A stretch of DNA of 8,311 nt from Elusimicrobiota bacterium (GTDB lineage Bacteria; Elusimicrobiota; Elusimicrobia; UBA1565; JACRDR01), in assembly GCA_016207585.1 (NCBI GenBank), contig JACQPI010000235.1, positions 1-8,311 of the forward strand, read 5' to 3'. How positions within the stretch are numbered: position 1 is the stretch's first letter; the number at the start of each line of letters is the position of its first letter. Of the stretch, positions 1 to 5,926 are shown one piece after another. Under the pieces are notes generated by a model, which was not told the origin of the DNA, searched no databases, and saw only the letters and a program-made list of their open reading frames with translations. Both the position numbers and the translations under genes were made by a program.

Positions 1-13
1 GATATCGGACGCA

Positions 14-34
14 GACCGGGCAGCGGTCCTTTTT
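14..34 (+). terminator. Possible intrinsic terminator of an upstream gene outside the window
   Basis: GACCG (14-18) pairs with CGGTC (24-28) around a 5-nt loop, and a run of five T (30-34) follows after one base. This is the shape of a short rho-independent terminator on the + strand. The stem is only 5 bp, so it is weak. It would end transcription of a gene to the left of the window and insulate the operon that starts at 274. Confidence 0.35.
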
Positions 35-49
35 ACTGTTTTCTACGAA

Positions 50-64
50 ATGCCAAAATGGCAT
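50..64. repeat. Perfect inverted repeat, operator-like
   Basis: ATGCCA-AAA-TGGCAT is a perfect inverted repeat with 6-bp arms and a 3-nt centre. It lies about 210 bp upstream of the first gene and about 110 bp upstream of the promoter candidate. The symmetry and spacing suit a dimeric regulator site, but no regulator can be named. A 15-bp palindrome can also occur by chance. Confidence 0.3.
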
Positions 65-157
65 GTCATACGAAGCGGTCTCCCGGAGGGTATCGACACC
101 CGGGCCTAGCCCATTCGGACCCGCCTAAAAACTGGGTGAAGTCGAGAAAAAGACCTC

Positions 158-190
158 TTGCGAAAAATTAAATCCGGGGTTAGATATATT
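158..190 (+). promoter_or_regulatory. Candidate promoter for the receiver/efflux operon
   Basis: This is the most AT-rich stretch in the leader. TTGCGA (158-163, 4/6 to the sigma70 -35 consensus) is followed after 17 nt by TAGATA (181-186), and the better -10 match TATATT (5/6) lies at 185-190 with a 21-nt spacing. Neither pairing is ideal, so the placement is a guess from composition and weak box matches. It would leave an untranslated leader of roughly 75-85 nt before the ATG at 274. Confidence 0.3.
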
Positions 191-253
191 AGGCCTCTCC
201 TCGGGACGTATTAAACATATGCGTAACATAGGGCTCGTACACTACCTGTGATT

Positions 254-271
254 CGGGCCGCACGCGGCTTG
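254..271 (+). other. Hairpin abutting the first start codon
   Basis: Bases 254-260 (CGGGCCG) can pair with 265-271 (CGGCTTG) around a CACG loop. The stem has seven pairs including two G-U. It ends two bases before the ATG at 274 and occupies the place where a Shine-Dalgarno sequence would sit; no good Shine-Dalgarno sequence is visible. In mRNA it could restrict initiation of the receiver-Yip1 gene. This is seen by eye only; no folding energy was computed. Confidence 0.35.
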
Positions 272-273
272 CA

Positions 274-1446
274 ATGAACAAAGCACACAGCATCCTTATT
301 ATCGACGACTCGGAACTGGTGCGCAATTCCGCCTCCATGCTCCTGACAAACGCCGGTTTTTCGGTCGCCGAGGCGGAAACGGCGGAGAAGGGCCTGGCGC
401 ATATCCGGCAAAAGCGCCCCGATCTATTGATTCTGGATATGGGCCTTCCCGACATCGACGGCAAGGAGTTCTGCCGGCTCATTAAAGGCGACCCGGACCT
501 CCGTTATCTCCCGGTCCTGATGTGCACCGCGCGTTCCCAAACGCAGGACCGCGTCTCTGGGCTTAATGTCGGCGCCGACGATTACATGACCAAGCCGTTT
601 GAAGGCGCCGAGCTCGTCGCGCGCGTGGAGGCGCTCCTGCGCCGAGTCGAGCTGGCCGAGGAGCGCGCCCGGGACACCCAAAGGAAGGCCTCAATACCGC
701 CCCTGCCGGCGTCCCAGGGCCGTGATCAGGAAGCTGCTGGATCGCCCGGCGGCGCGTCGAAGGCTGAGTTTCCCGCGGGAACGCCTTCCGAGGAAATGCC
801 GCCGGAAGCGGCTGTAGTGGGGAGGACTTTTCCGGAGCCTTTTTCCGTAAGACGCGTGCTGGCGCACGCCTGGAGCGCATTGGAAAATCCATTCCAATCG
901 TCTCCGGAAGCGCTCCGGACGGGCTGGCTCCAAGCCTGCGGCCCCTTGGCGCTGTGGGCGGCCTTCGAGGCCACCGGCCGCATCGCCGGATCCGAGAATT
1001 CCTGGTGGCTGGGCGGCGTTCTCAAGGGAGCCGCCCTTTCAGCCGTCGTCTGGTTTTCCGCTGTCTTGCTCGTTTGGATGTTTCTCCCCGCGCAGCGGCG
1101 TTCCGGCGCCTGGCCGTCGGCGGCGCGGCTATGCGCCCGCGCGGCGGCTCCCCTGGCGTTGTCGGCCTTCATCGCCGCGTTGTACGTCGTCGGGACGGGC
1201 GGCCCGCGCTCCGACTTCACCGGCAGCCCCCTTCTCCTGCTCAGCCGCGCACCGCCGCGCGGCGCGCTCGGAGGGTTTTTTTTAAGCTTCGATTTCTTCG
1301 AGCTATGGGCGGCGGTTTCGCTGGCCGCCGGAGTTTCGGAAACGTTCTCGGCGCCGCCGGCCCGAGCCGCGTGGATCGCCTCGGCGAATTGGTTTCTATG
1401 GGCCTCGATACGTCTCATCGTTTCGCTGACCGCCGCCGCGCGCTGA
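274..1446 (+). CDS. Response-regulator receiver domain fused to a Yip1-like membrane domain
   Basis: The 390-residue protein starts with a complete CheY-like receiver domain (about residues 5-126). It has the acidic pair D11/D12, the phospho-acceptor D55 in LILDMGLPDIDG, T85, the switch aromatic Y104 and K107 in KPF, so it should accept phosphate from a histidine kinase. A Pro/Ala/Glu-rich linker follows (about 127-187). The rest is not a DNA-binding domain: residues about 188-390 open with an amphipathic ALENPF stretch and then show about five hydrophobic helices (near 217-235, 248-271, 290-308, 333-354, 364-386), resembling the Yip1 family. The output is therefore probably at the membrane, not on DNA. 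It is first in the operon, ahead of the TolC/MacA/ABC genes, so control of that exporter is the natural inference. The ATG at 274 gives the normal receiver N-terminus, though its Shine-Dalgarno sequence is poor. The receiver call is secure; Yip1 membership is likely but rests on pattern alone. No partner kinase is in the window. Confidence 0.88.
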   Translation: MNKAHSILIIDDSELVRNSASMLLTNAGFSVAEAETAEKGLAHIRQKRPDLLILDMGLPDIDGKEFCRLIKGDPDLRYLPVLMCTARSQTQDRVSGLNVGADDYMTKPFEGAELVARVEALLRRVELAEERARDTQRKASIPPLPASQGRDQEAAGSPGGASKAEFPAGTPSEEMPPEAAVVGRTFPEPFSVRRVLAHAWSALENPFQSSPEALRTGWLQACGPLALWAAFEATGRIAGSENSWWLGGVLKGAALSAVVWFSAVLLVWMFLPAQRRSGAWPSAARLCARAAAPLALSAFIAALYVVGTGGPRSDFTGSPLLLLSRAPPRGALGGFFLSFDFFELWAAVSLAAGVSETFSAPPARAAWIASANWFLWASIRLIVSLTAAAR

Positions 1447-2960
1447 GAGCGGCCGTCCGCCGCGCGCGGCGGACGGCGCGGACGCTGGCGTGTTCGTTCC
1501 ATCTGGCCCTGGCCCAGTTATTCGCGGCGATGAACGTTGCCTCGCAGGAGTCCGAGTCCCGGCCGGCAGCGGAGACATTTACGCTCAGCCTCGAACGCTT
1601 CGTCGAACTCGCTTTTCGCAACAGCCTGCGCGCCAGGACGTACCGCAACTCCGTGGCTTCGGAGCAACTCGGCTTTCAAGCCGGCTGGCGCACCTCCCGC
1701 CAGCCGCGCGTCAACCTGACGAGTTCGGGCGACCGTTCGTACACCTCCACGACGCAAATCGGCGAAGGCGGGACGCCCGACTCGACGAGCAACACGTACG
1801 GCACCGCGACGAGCGTGGACGGAACCCTCGCTTCGCCGCTCTTCTGGACCGGCGGGTCCCTGAGTCTTTCCGCCTCTCAATCGAGGTCCCTAAGCAACAC
1901 GGCCGGCACCGTCTCGACCTCCGAGACGACCCCAAGGTGGGGCGCCAGCTATACGCAACCCCTGTTTATCTTCACGGGAGACATGGGCCGCCGCAGCTGG
2001 CGAAGGACCCTCTTGGGCCGCCAGAACTCGGTGGAATCCTTGAGACGGGAACAGCTCTCAATCTGGTCCGAGGCCCGCAGTTTGTACTATCAGACCCTTC
2101 AGCAACGCCGTGCGATGGCGGTTGAGGAGCAATCCCTGAAATCCTCGCGGCAGCTTTTGCGCGCCACGCGCGAGCTTACGCGCGCGGGCCGATACGCCCC
2201 GGTCGAACTGGGCCGAGCCGAGCTGCGCTACGCGCGCGACGCGCGGCGCGTCAAGTCCGCGGAGACCGAACTGGAGAAACACTACAACCGGGTCCGCACG
2301 TTTCTCCAACTCCCCCACGGGGCTCAGGTTGTGCTCACCTCCAAGCTGCAATACGCCCCCTTCCGATGGGGGCTCGACGATCTCGCCAGCTACGCTCTCT
2401 CCAACCGTCAAGATTACCTGAGCGCCCAGCGTTCGATTGAGACGGCCCAGCTGGCGATCAAGGACCTCAAGGAATCCAACCGGCCCGCCCTGTCGCTCGT
2501 CTCGAGCTACTCGAACTCGCGGATGCTTTCCAATATCGGCGCCGACAGCCGCAGTCACGCCTGGACCCTGCAGGTCCTGGCCACCTGGCTCCTGTTCGAT
2601 TCCGGCGTCACTCGGCTCGGCGTGCGCAAGGCCTACCGGGACCTCGACAGCACGACGATCGCGCTGGAGAACGTGCGTCAGCAGGTGCGCGTGGAGGTTG
2701 AAAACAGCTTCCTAAATATCAAGAATCTCGAAGCGCAGCTGCGCGATTTCGAGGCCAACCGCAAACTGGCAAGCAAGAATCTCGAGGCAGTGCGCTATCG
2801 CTACCGCAACGGCCTGGACCGGCTCATCGACGTGTTCGACGCCGAGAACGAGATGCGTTCTCTTGAATTGGAACATTTAAACCTTTTGGTAAGCTATCAG
2901 ACATCGGTGGACCAGATGGCCCTCACGATCAATGGGCACCTGGCCGAGGTGACGCGTTGA
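1398..2960 (+). CDS. TolC-family outer-membrane efflux protein
   Basis: This is the outer-membrane channel of a tripartite exporter. From the ATG at 1398 it is 520 residues, close to the TolC/OprM family range. The mature part has the family layout: an N-terminal LSLERFVELAFRNSLRAR helix, a Ser/Thr/Gly-rich beta segment (about residues 95-185), long charged helices, then an internal repeat with a second helical pair ending in LVSYQTSVDQMALTING. The start is uncertain. The ATG at 1530 (residue 45) would remove the only export signal, the basic RRARRT stretch plus hydrophobic LACSFHLALAQLFAA just before it. I therefore prefer 1398, which overlaps the preceding gene by 49 nt; a CTG at 1443 overlapping that gene's TGA is a third option. 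None has a good Shine-Dalgarno sequence. The family call is firm, and the gene ends in a TTGA overlap with the adaptor gene. Confidence 0.88.
   Translation: MGLDTSHRFADRRRALRAAVRRARRTARTLACSFHLALAQLFAAMNVASQESESRPAAETFTLSLERFVELAFRNSLRARTYRNSVASEQLGFQAGWRTSRQPRVNLTSSGDRSYTSTTQIGEGGTPDSTSNTYGTATSVDGTLASPLFWTGGSLSLSASQSRSLSNTAGTVSTSETTPRWGASYTQPLFIFTGDMGRRSWRRTLLGRQNSVESLRREQLSIWSEARSLYYQTLQQRRAMAVEEQSLKSSRQLLRATRELTRAGRYAPVELGRAELRYARDARRVKSAETELEKHYNRVRTFLQLPHGAQVVLTSKLQYAPFRWGLDDLASYALSNRQDYLSAQRSIETAQLAIKDLKESNRPALSLVSSYSNSRMLSNIGADSRSHAWTLQVLATWLLFDSGVTRLGVRKAYRDLDSTTIALENVRQQVRVEVENSFLNIKNLEAQLRDFEANRKLASKNLEAVRYRYRNGLDRLIDVFDAENEMRSLELEHLNLLVSYQTSVDQMALTINGHLAEVTR
1452..1477. repeat. Perfect 26-nt GC-only-core palindrome just after the first gene's stop
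   Basis: All 13 base pairs of this segment are complementary about its centre (1464/1465); only one pair is A-T. It begins 5 nt after the TGA at 1444-1446. In RNA it would form an 11-bp stem with a 4-nt loop. No T tract follows, so it is not a standard intrinsic terminator. It lies in the basic n-region of the TolC signal peptide if that gene starts at 1398 (arginine-rich codons such as CGC/CGG make GC-rich symmetry easier). It may modulate transcript stability or channel-gene translation. Confidence 0.6.
2946..2951 (+). promoter_or_regulatory. Shine-Dalgarno sequence fixing the TTG start of the adaptor gene
   Basis: GAGGTG lies inside the last codons of the TolC-family gene, 5 nt before the TTG at 2957. 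It is the main reason for accepting a TTG start there: the next residues form a sensible membrane-anchor N-terminus, and the TTGA overlaps the upstream stop codon. Confidence 0.65.
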
Positions 2961-3985
2961 GGATCGGCCGGTCTCTCGCCATCGCGGTCATTGCGACGGC
3001 CTTCCTGGCCGCCAATCTACGTCTCGCCCGGTCGCGGCGAATCTGGCGGGGCGGGGTGGAAACGGCCCGTCGGGAGGCTGTCTCCTTCCAAATCCGAGCT
3101 GCCGGCATCCTCGTGGCCCAAAATCTCCAGGTTGTTCGAGCCCCCGTCAACGGACAGATCATCAAGAAAAAAGTGAACGAAAGCGATCCCGTCAAAAAGG
3201 GTCAGCTCTTGCTCCAATTCGACGATCTGGAGCCGCGCAAGAACCTGCAGAAGGCGCGCTCGGAGCTTCAAACGGCCCAAAAAGACCGGACCAAGGCAGT
3301 CAAGGAGGTGCGCATCCAGCAGCGTCTTTTTTCCATCGGGGCCGTCTCCAAGAAATACGTCGACGACGCGGTGGATGCGCGCGACAGGGCCCAGCTCAAC
3401 CTGGAAAACGCTCGCAAGAACCTTTCGGACGCCCAAAACGCCATGAAAAACATCCGGGTGCTTTCTCCGTTGGACGGTTTCGTCATCCAAGACAAGCTCG
3501 GGAGCAACCAGTTCGTTTCCCAGGGGATGGAGCTCCTCAGCGTGGGAACGTTCGACAAGTTCGAGGCGAAGGTGGGAGTCGACGAGATAGACATCGCCAA
3601 GGTCCGGGTTGACCAGTCGGCGCAACTCCGGCTCGACGCCTTTCCGGAGCGGGTCCTCTTCGGCCGGGTGACGGCGATCGCCCCCCAAGCGGAGCGCACC
3701 GGCTTCGCCAAGGTGAATGTTTTTATCGAGATGCTCAATGATCGGCGGGTCGCGCTCAAGCCCAATCTCTCGGTGACGGCCCGGATCGTCACCGGCAAGG
3801 TTCCGAACGCCCTGACGGTTCCCGTAAGGTCGGTTTTTCACCAGGATGGGCGGAACTGGGTCCGGTCGATCAACCGCTGGGGCCGTTCCGTTCGCAGGGA
3901 GGTCTCCCTGGGCGGCAGCGACGAAGACCGCGTCGTGGTGCTTTCTGGCGTCGCGGAGGGGGAGGCCGTCCTCCTTTCCAATTGA
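2957..3985 (+). CDS. MacA/HlyD-like periplasmic adaptor subunit of the efflux system
   Basis: The 342-residue membrane-fusion protein should link the inner-membrane ABC permease to the outer-membrane channel. Residues 1-20 (MRIGRSLAIAVIATAFLAAN) form a basic-hydrophobic signal anchor. The first half of a biotinyl/lipoyl-like domain is near 57-90 (VVRAPVNGQIIKKKV). A coiled-coil hairpin spans about 92-165, rich in K/R/E/Q heptads. The second lipoyl half is near 166-195 (IRVLSPLDGFVIQDKLG). A beta-barrel domain and a membrane-proximal domain (ALTVPVRSVF, then GVAEGEAVLLSN) complete the family layout. Length fits MacA-type adaptors (about 350-390), on the short side. The TTG start overlaps the upstream TGA by 4 nt and has a good Shine-Dalgarno sequence, so translation is probably coupled. 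It is classed with ABC-type (MacA) rather than RND-type adaptors because of the ABC genes that follow. The transported substrate cannot be read from the sequence. Confidence 0.9.
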   Translation: MRIGRSLAIAVIATAFLAANLRLARSRRIWRGGVETARREAVSFQIRAAGILVAQNLQVVRAPVNGQIIKKKVNESDPVKKGQLLLQFDDLEPRKNLQKARSELQTAQKDRTKAVKEVRIQQRLFSIGAVSKKYVDDAVDARDRAQLNLENARKNLSDAQNAMKNIRVLSPLDGFVIQDKLGSNQFVSQGMELLSVGTFDKFEAKVGVDEIDIAKVRVDQSAQLRLDAFPERVLFGRVTAIAPQAERTGFAKVNVFIEMLNDRRVALKPNLSVTARIVTGKVPNALTVPVRSVFHQDGRNWVRSINRWGRSVRREVSLGGSDEDRVVVLSGVAEGEAVLLSN

Positions 3986-4683
3986 TGCCCGAGCACTCAA
4001 TCGAGCTGCGCGGCGTAAGCAAGTCCTTCCCGATGGGGGAGGGGCGCGTAGAGGCCCTTCGGGACGTCTGCCTCACCATCGAGCGCGGGGAATTCGCGGC
4101 GATTCTCGGGCCCTCCGGCTCTGGAAAATCCACGCTGTTGTCCATCCTTGGCTGCCTCGACGTGCCGACATCGGGGGAGGTCTATCTGGCGGGACGGAAG
4201 GTCTCCGGCATGTCCGAGCCTGAGCTGGCCCGGGTGCGCAACCGGGAGATCGGCTTCGTGTTCCAGAACTTCTACCTGCTGTCCCATTATGACGCGCTCT
4301 CCAACGTGGAGCTGCCCCTGCTCTACGCGGGCTCGCCGGACGCGCGCCGGCGCGCCGAGCGGGCCCTGGTCCGCGTGGGGCTGGGGGATCGCCTGCGCCA
4401 CATGCCCAACCAGCTCTCGGGAGGCCAGCGCCAGCGCGTCGCGATCGCCCGCGCGCTTTCCGGCGCTCCCAGCGTCATCCTGGCCGATGAGCCGACCGGC
4501 AACCTGGATTCCGCAAGCGGCCGGGAGGTCCTCGAGCTTTTCCAAGAACTGCACCGGGCGGGAGGAACGGTCATCCTCGTGACCCACGACCCCCAGGTGG
4601 CGGCGCTGACGCGCCGGACCCTGCGCGTCTCGGACGGCAGGGTCTCGAGCGACCACCGCTCGCTGCTGGGAGGCGGGACATGA
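3985..4683 (+). CDS. ABC transporter ATP-binding protein, MacB/LolD type
   Basis: This 232-residue nucleotide-binding subunit has every catalytic motif. Walker A is GPSGSGKST (42-50), the Q-loop glutamine is Q94 in GFVFQNFYLL, and the signature LSGGQRQR is at 144-151. Walker B with the catalytic glutamate is VILADE (164-169), followed by PTGNLDS, and the switch histidine is H201 in VTHD. The FVFQNFYLL and ADEPTGNLDS wording is typical of the MacB/LolD/FtsE group, which uses ATP to drive conformational change in an FtsX-like permease. In E. coli MacB the ATPase and permease are one polypeptide; here they are separate genes. The ATG at 3985 shares its A with the adaptor's TGA (TGATG). A GGAGG-rich stretch is about 20 nt upstream, too far for normal use, so initiation probably depends on coupling. 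A TTG one codon earlier (3982) is a less likely start. Confidence 0.93.
   Translation: MPEHSIELRGVSKSFPMGEGRVEALRDVCLTIERGEFAAILGPSGSGKSTLLSILGCLDVPTSGEVYLAGRKVSGMSEPELARVRNREIGFVFQNFYLLSHYDALSNVELPLLYAGSPDARRRAERALVRVGLGDRLRHMPNQLSGGQRQRVAIARALSGAPSVILADEPTGNLDSASGREVLELFQELHRAGGTVILVTHDPQVAALTRRTLRVSDGRVSSDHRSLLGGGT
4668..4673 (+). promoter_or_regulatory. Shine-Dalgarno sequence for the permease gene
   Basis: GGGAGG lies within the last codons of the ATPase gene, 6 nt before the ATG at 4680. It supports an independent, strong start for the permease in addition to the ATGA stop/start overlap. Confidence 0.7.
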
Positions 4684-5870
4684 ATCTTTCCGAGAGCGCC
4701 CGCATCGCGCGCAAGAGCCTCTCGGTCAACCGCATGCGCTCCTTCTTGTCGATGCTGGGGCTGGTGATCGGCATCGCGGCGGTCACGGTGGTGACGGCGA
4801 TCGGCAGCGGAATACGGCGCTCCGTGATGGAGATATTCGCCTCGATGGGAACCGACGTCCTGCAGGTCATGCCCAATTTTGAGGCGGGGTTCGCGCGCCC
4901 CGCCATGCTGAGCCTGGAGGGCGTCGAGCGGGTCGCCCACCTGCCTTTTGTAGAGGGGGCGTTTCCCGACACGCTCTACAACGCCGAGGCTCGCGGCGAA
5001 TTCACCGTCAGCGGGATCACCGGGATCGGGATCTATCCGCGCTACTTGGAAATCTACGGCATCCCCATCGCCGCCGGCCGCAACATCGAGGACCGGGACG
5101 TCCGGGAACGCCGGCGCGTCTGCCTTTTGGGCTCCGAGGCGTCCCGGAAACTTTTCGGGGCCGCCGATCCCCTGGGGCGCTCGCTTCGGTTCGGGCGGGG
5201 CGTTTACGAAGTCGTCGGGGTGTTCGGCGTCTCCGCGCGCCTGGCCATGGCCGGACGTCCGCCGGCCGAGGTGTACCTGCCCACGACCGCCCTGCTGCGC
5301 GAGGAGACCGAGCTTTTCGAGACGATCGGCTCGGCCGAGGTGTGGGTGCGCAAGGGCTACGCCGGCGATCCCAAGGACGACATCCTGACGGCTTTGGCGG
5401 GAGACCCGAATAAGAAGAAACTCTTCATGATCCAGGACCCCAAGGTCCTGGCGGCGGAATCCCAGAAGAACTTCCGGAAACTCCAGGTCGCGATGCTGGC
5501 CTTGGCGGGCGTGGCCCTTCTCGTCGGGGGTATCGGCATCATGAACATGGCGCTCATCTCGGTCGCGGAGCGCACGCGCGAGATCGGCCTGCGCAAGGCC
5601 CTCGGCGCCACGCCGCGCGACATCCTGCTTCAATTCCTGGTGGAAGTCGTCGCCTTGTGCGCAGCGGGCGGCGTCCTGGGCGTCTTGCTCGGAACGGGCG
5701 CGGCGCTCGCGATCCCCCACGTCACGCCCGAGAAGCTTCCGGTCGCCATCGAGCCCGCGGCCGTCCTGGCCGCGCTGCTCTTCTCCGTTTTGGTCGGCTG
5801 CGCCTTCGGCCTCTACCCCGCCCTCAAGGCCTCGCGCCTCTCGCCCCTGGAGGCGCTGCGGTACGAGTAA
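4680..5870 (+). CDS. ABC transporter permease, MacB_PCD/FtsX type
   Basis: The 396-residue inner-membrane subunit has the four-helix MacB/FtsX topology. TM1 is near residues 21-43, preceded by SLSVNRMRSFLSMLGLVIGI, the usual N-terminal signature. A large periplasmic domain spans about 44-268 (the MacB periplasmic core, which would contact the adaptor). TM2 is near 270-295 (LVGGIGIMNMALISV), TM3 near 315-345 and TM4 near 360-382. The coupling helix ERTREIGLRKALGA (297-310) and the C-terminal ALKASRLSPLEALRYE are diagnostic of MacB-like permeases. With the ATPase upstream it should form an MacB-type mechanotransmission pump that drives substrate from the periplasm or outer leaflet through the TolC-like channel. 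Candidate substrates for the group are macrolides, peptides, lipids or siderophores; none is indicated here. The start overlaps the ATPase stop (ATGA) with a good Shine-Dalgarno sequence. No terminator is visible in the 56 nt after its stop. Confidence 0.93.
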   Translation: MNLSESARIARKSLSVNRMRSFLSMLGLVIGIAAVTVVTAIGSGIRRSVMEIFASMGTDVLQVMPNFEAGFARPAMLSLEGVERVAHLPFVEGAFPDTLYNAEARGEFTVSGITGIGIYPRYLEIYGIPIAAGRNIEDRDVRERRRVCLLGSEASRKLFGAADPLGRSLRFGRGVYEVVGVFGVSARLAMAGRPPAEVYLPTTALLREETELFETIGSAEVWVRKGYAGDPKDDILTALAGDPNKKKLFMIQDPKVLAAESQKNFRKLQVAMLALAGVALLVGGIGIMNMALISVAERTREIGLRKALGATPRDILLQFLVEVVALCAAGGVLGVLLGTGAALAIPHVTPEKLPVAIEPAAVLAALLFSVLVGCAFGLYPALKASRLSPLEALRYE

Positions 5871-5926
5871 ATACCTGGAACGCGCTCGCTGGACTATTCG
5901 TTGCACGAGTACTGAGCGGGTTTTTG

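Noticed and set aside
1..171. Open + strand frame from the left edge to a TAA at 169-171, and a 22-codon ATG frame at 63
   Set aside because: The translations are low-information, have no recognisable motif or ribosome binding site, and overlap the terminator-like hairpin and inverted repeat. I treat the region as non-coding.
1253..1283. GC palindrome (1253-1264) followed by the T8 run, resembling an intragenic terminator
   Set aside because: The stem and the T run are separated by about 11 nt, and the sequence lies inside a continuous receiver-Yip1 gene.
954..1397. N-terminal extension of the TolC reading frame back to 954
   Set aside because: The frame is open only by chance over the upstream gene; the translation is Arg/Pro-rich and unlike the family. 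The channel protein begins at 1398 or later.
1480..1500. Possible lipoprotein signal (LAC at residue 32 of the TolC-family protein)
   Set aside because: No hydrophobic stretch precedes the cysteine and the -3 position is wrong for a lipobox; a standard signal peptide fits better.
726..1502. Long minus-strand open frames opposite the receiver-Yip1 gene
   Set aside because: GC-rich shadow frames: Arg/Ala/Pro-rich translation with no domain, opposite a well-supported gene.
4323..5906. 527-residue minus-strand open frame across the ABC genes
   Set aside because: Shadow of two strongly supported + strand genes; composition is charged and repetitive with no domain.
5863..5911. ACGAGTA direct repeat (5863-5869 and 5905-5911), 42 nt apart, between the permease and Rrf2 genes
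   Set aside because: Only 7 nt, and one copy is constrained by the permease's last codons and stop; likely chance.
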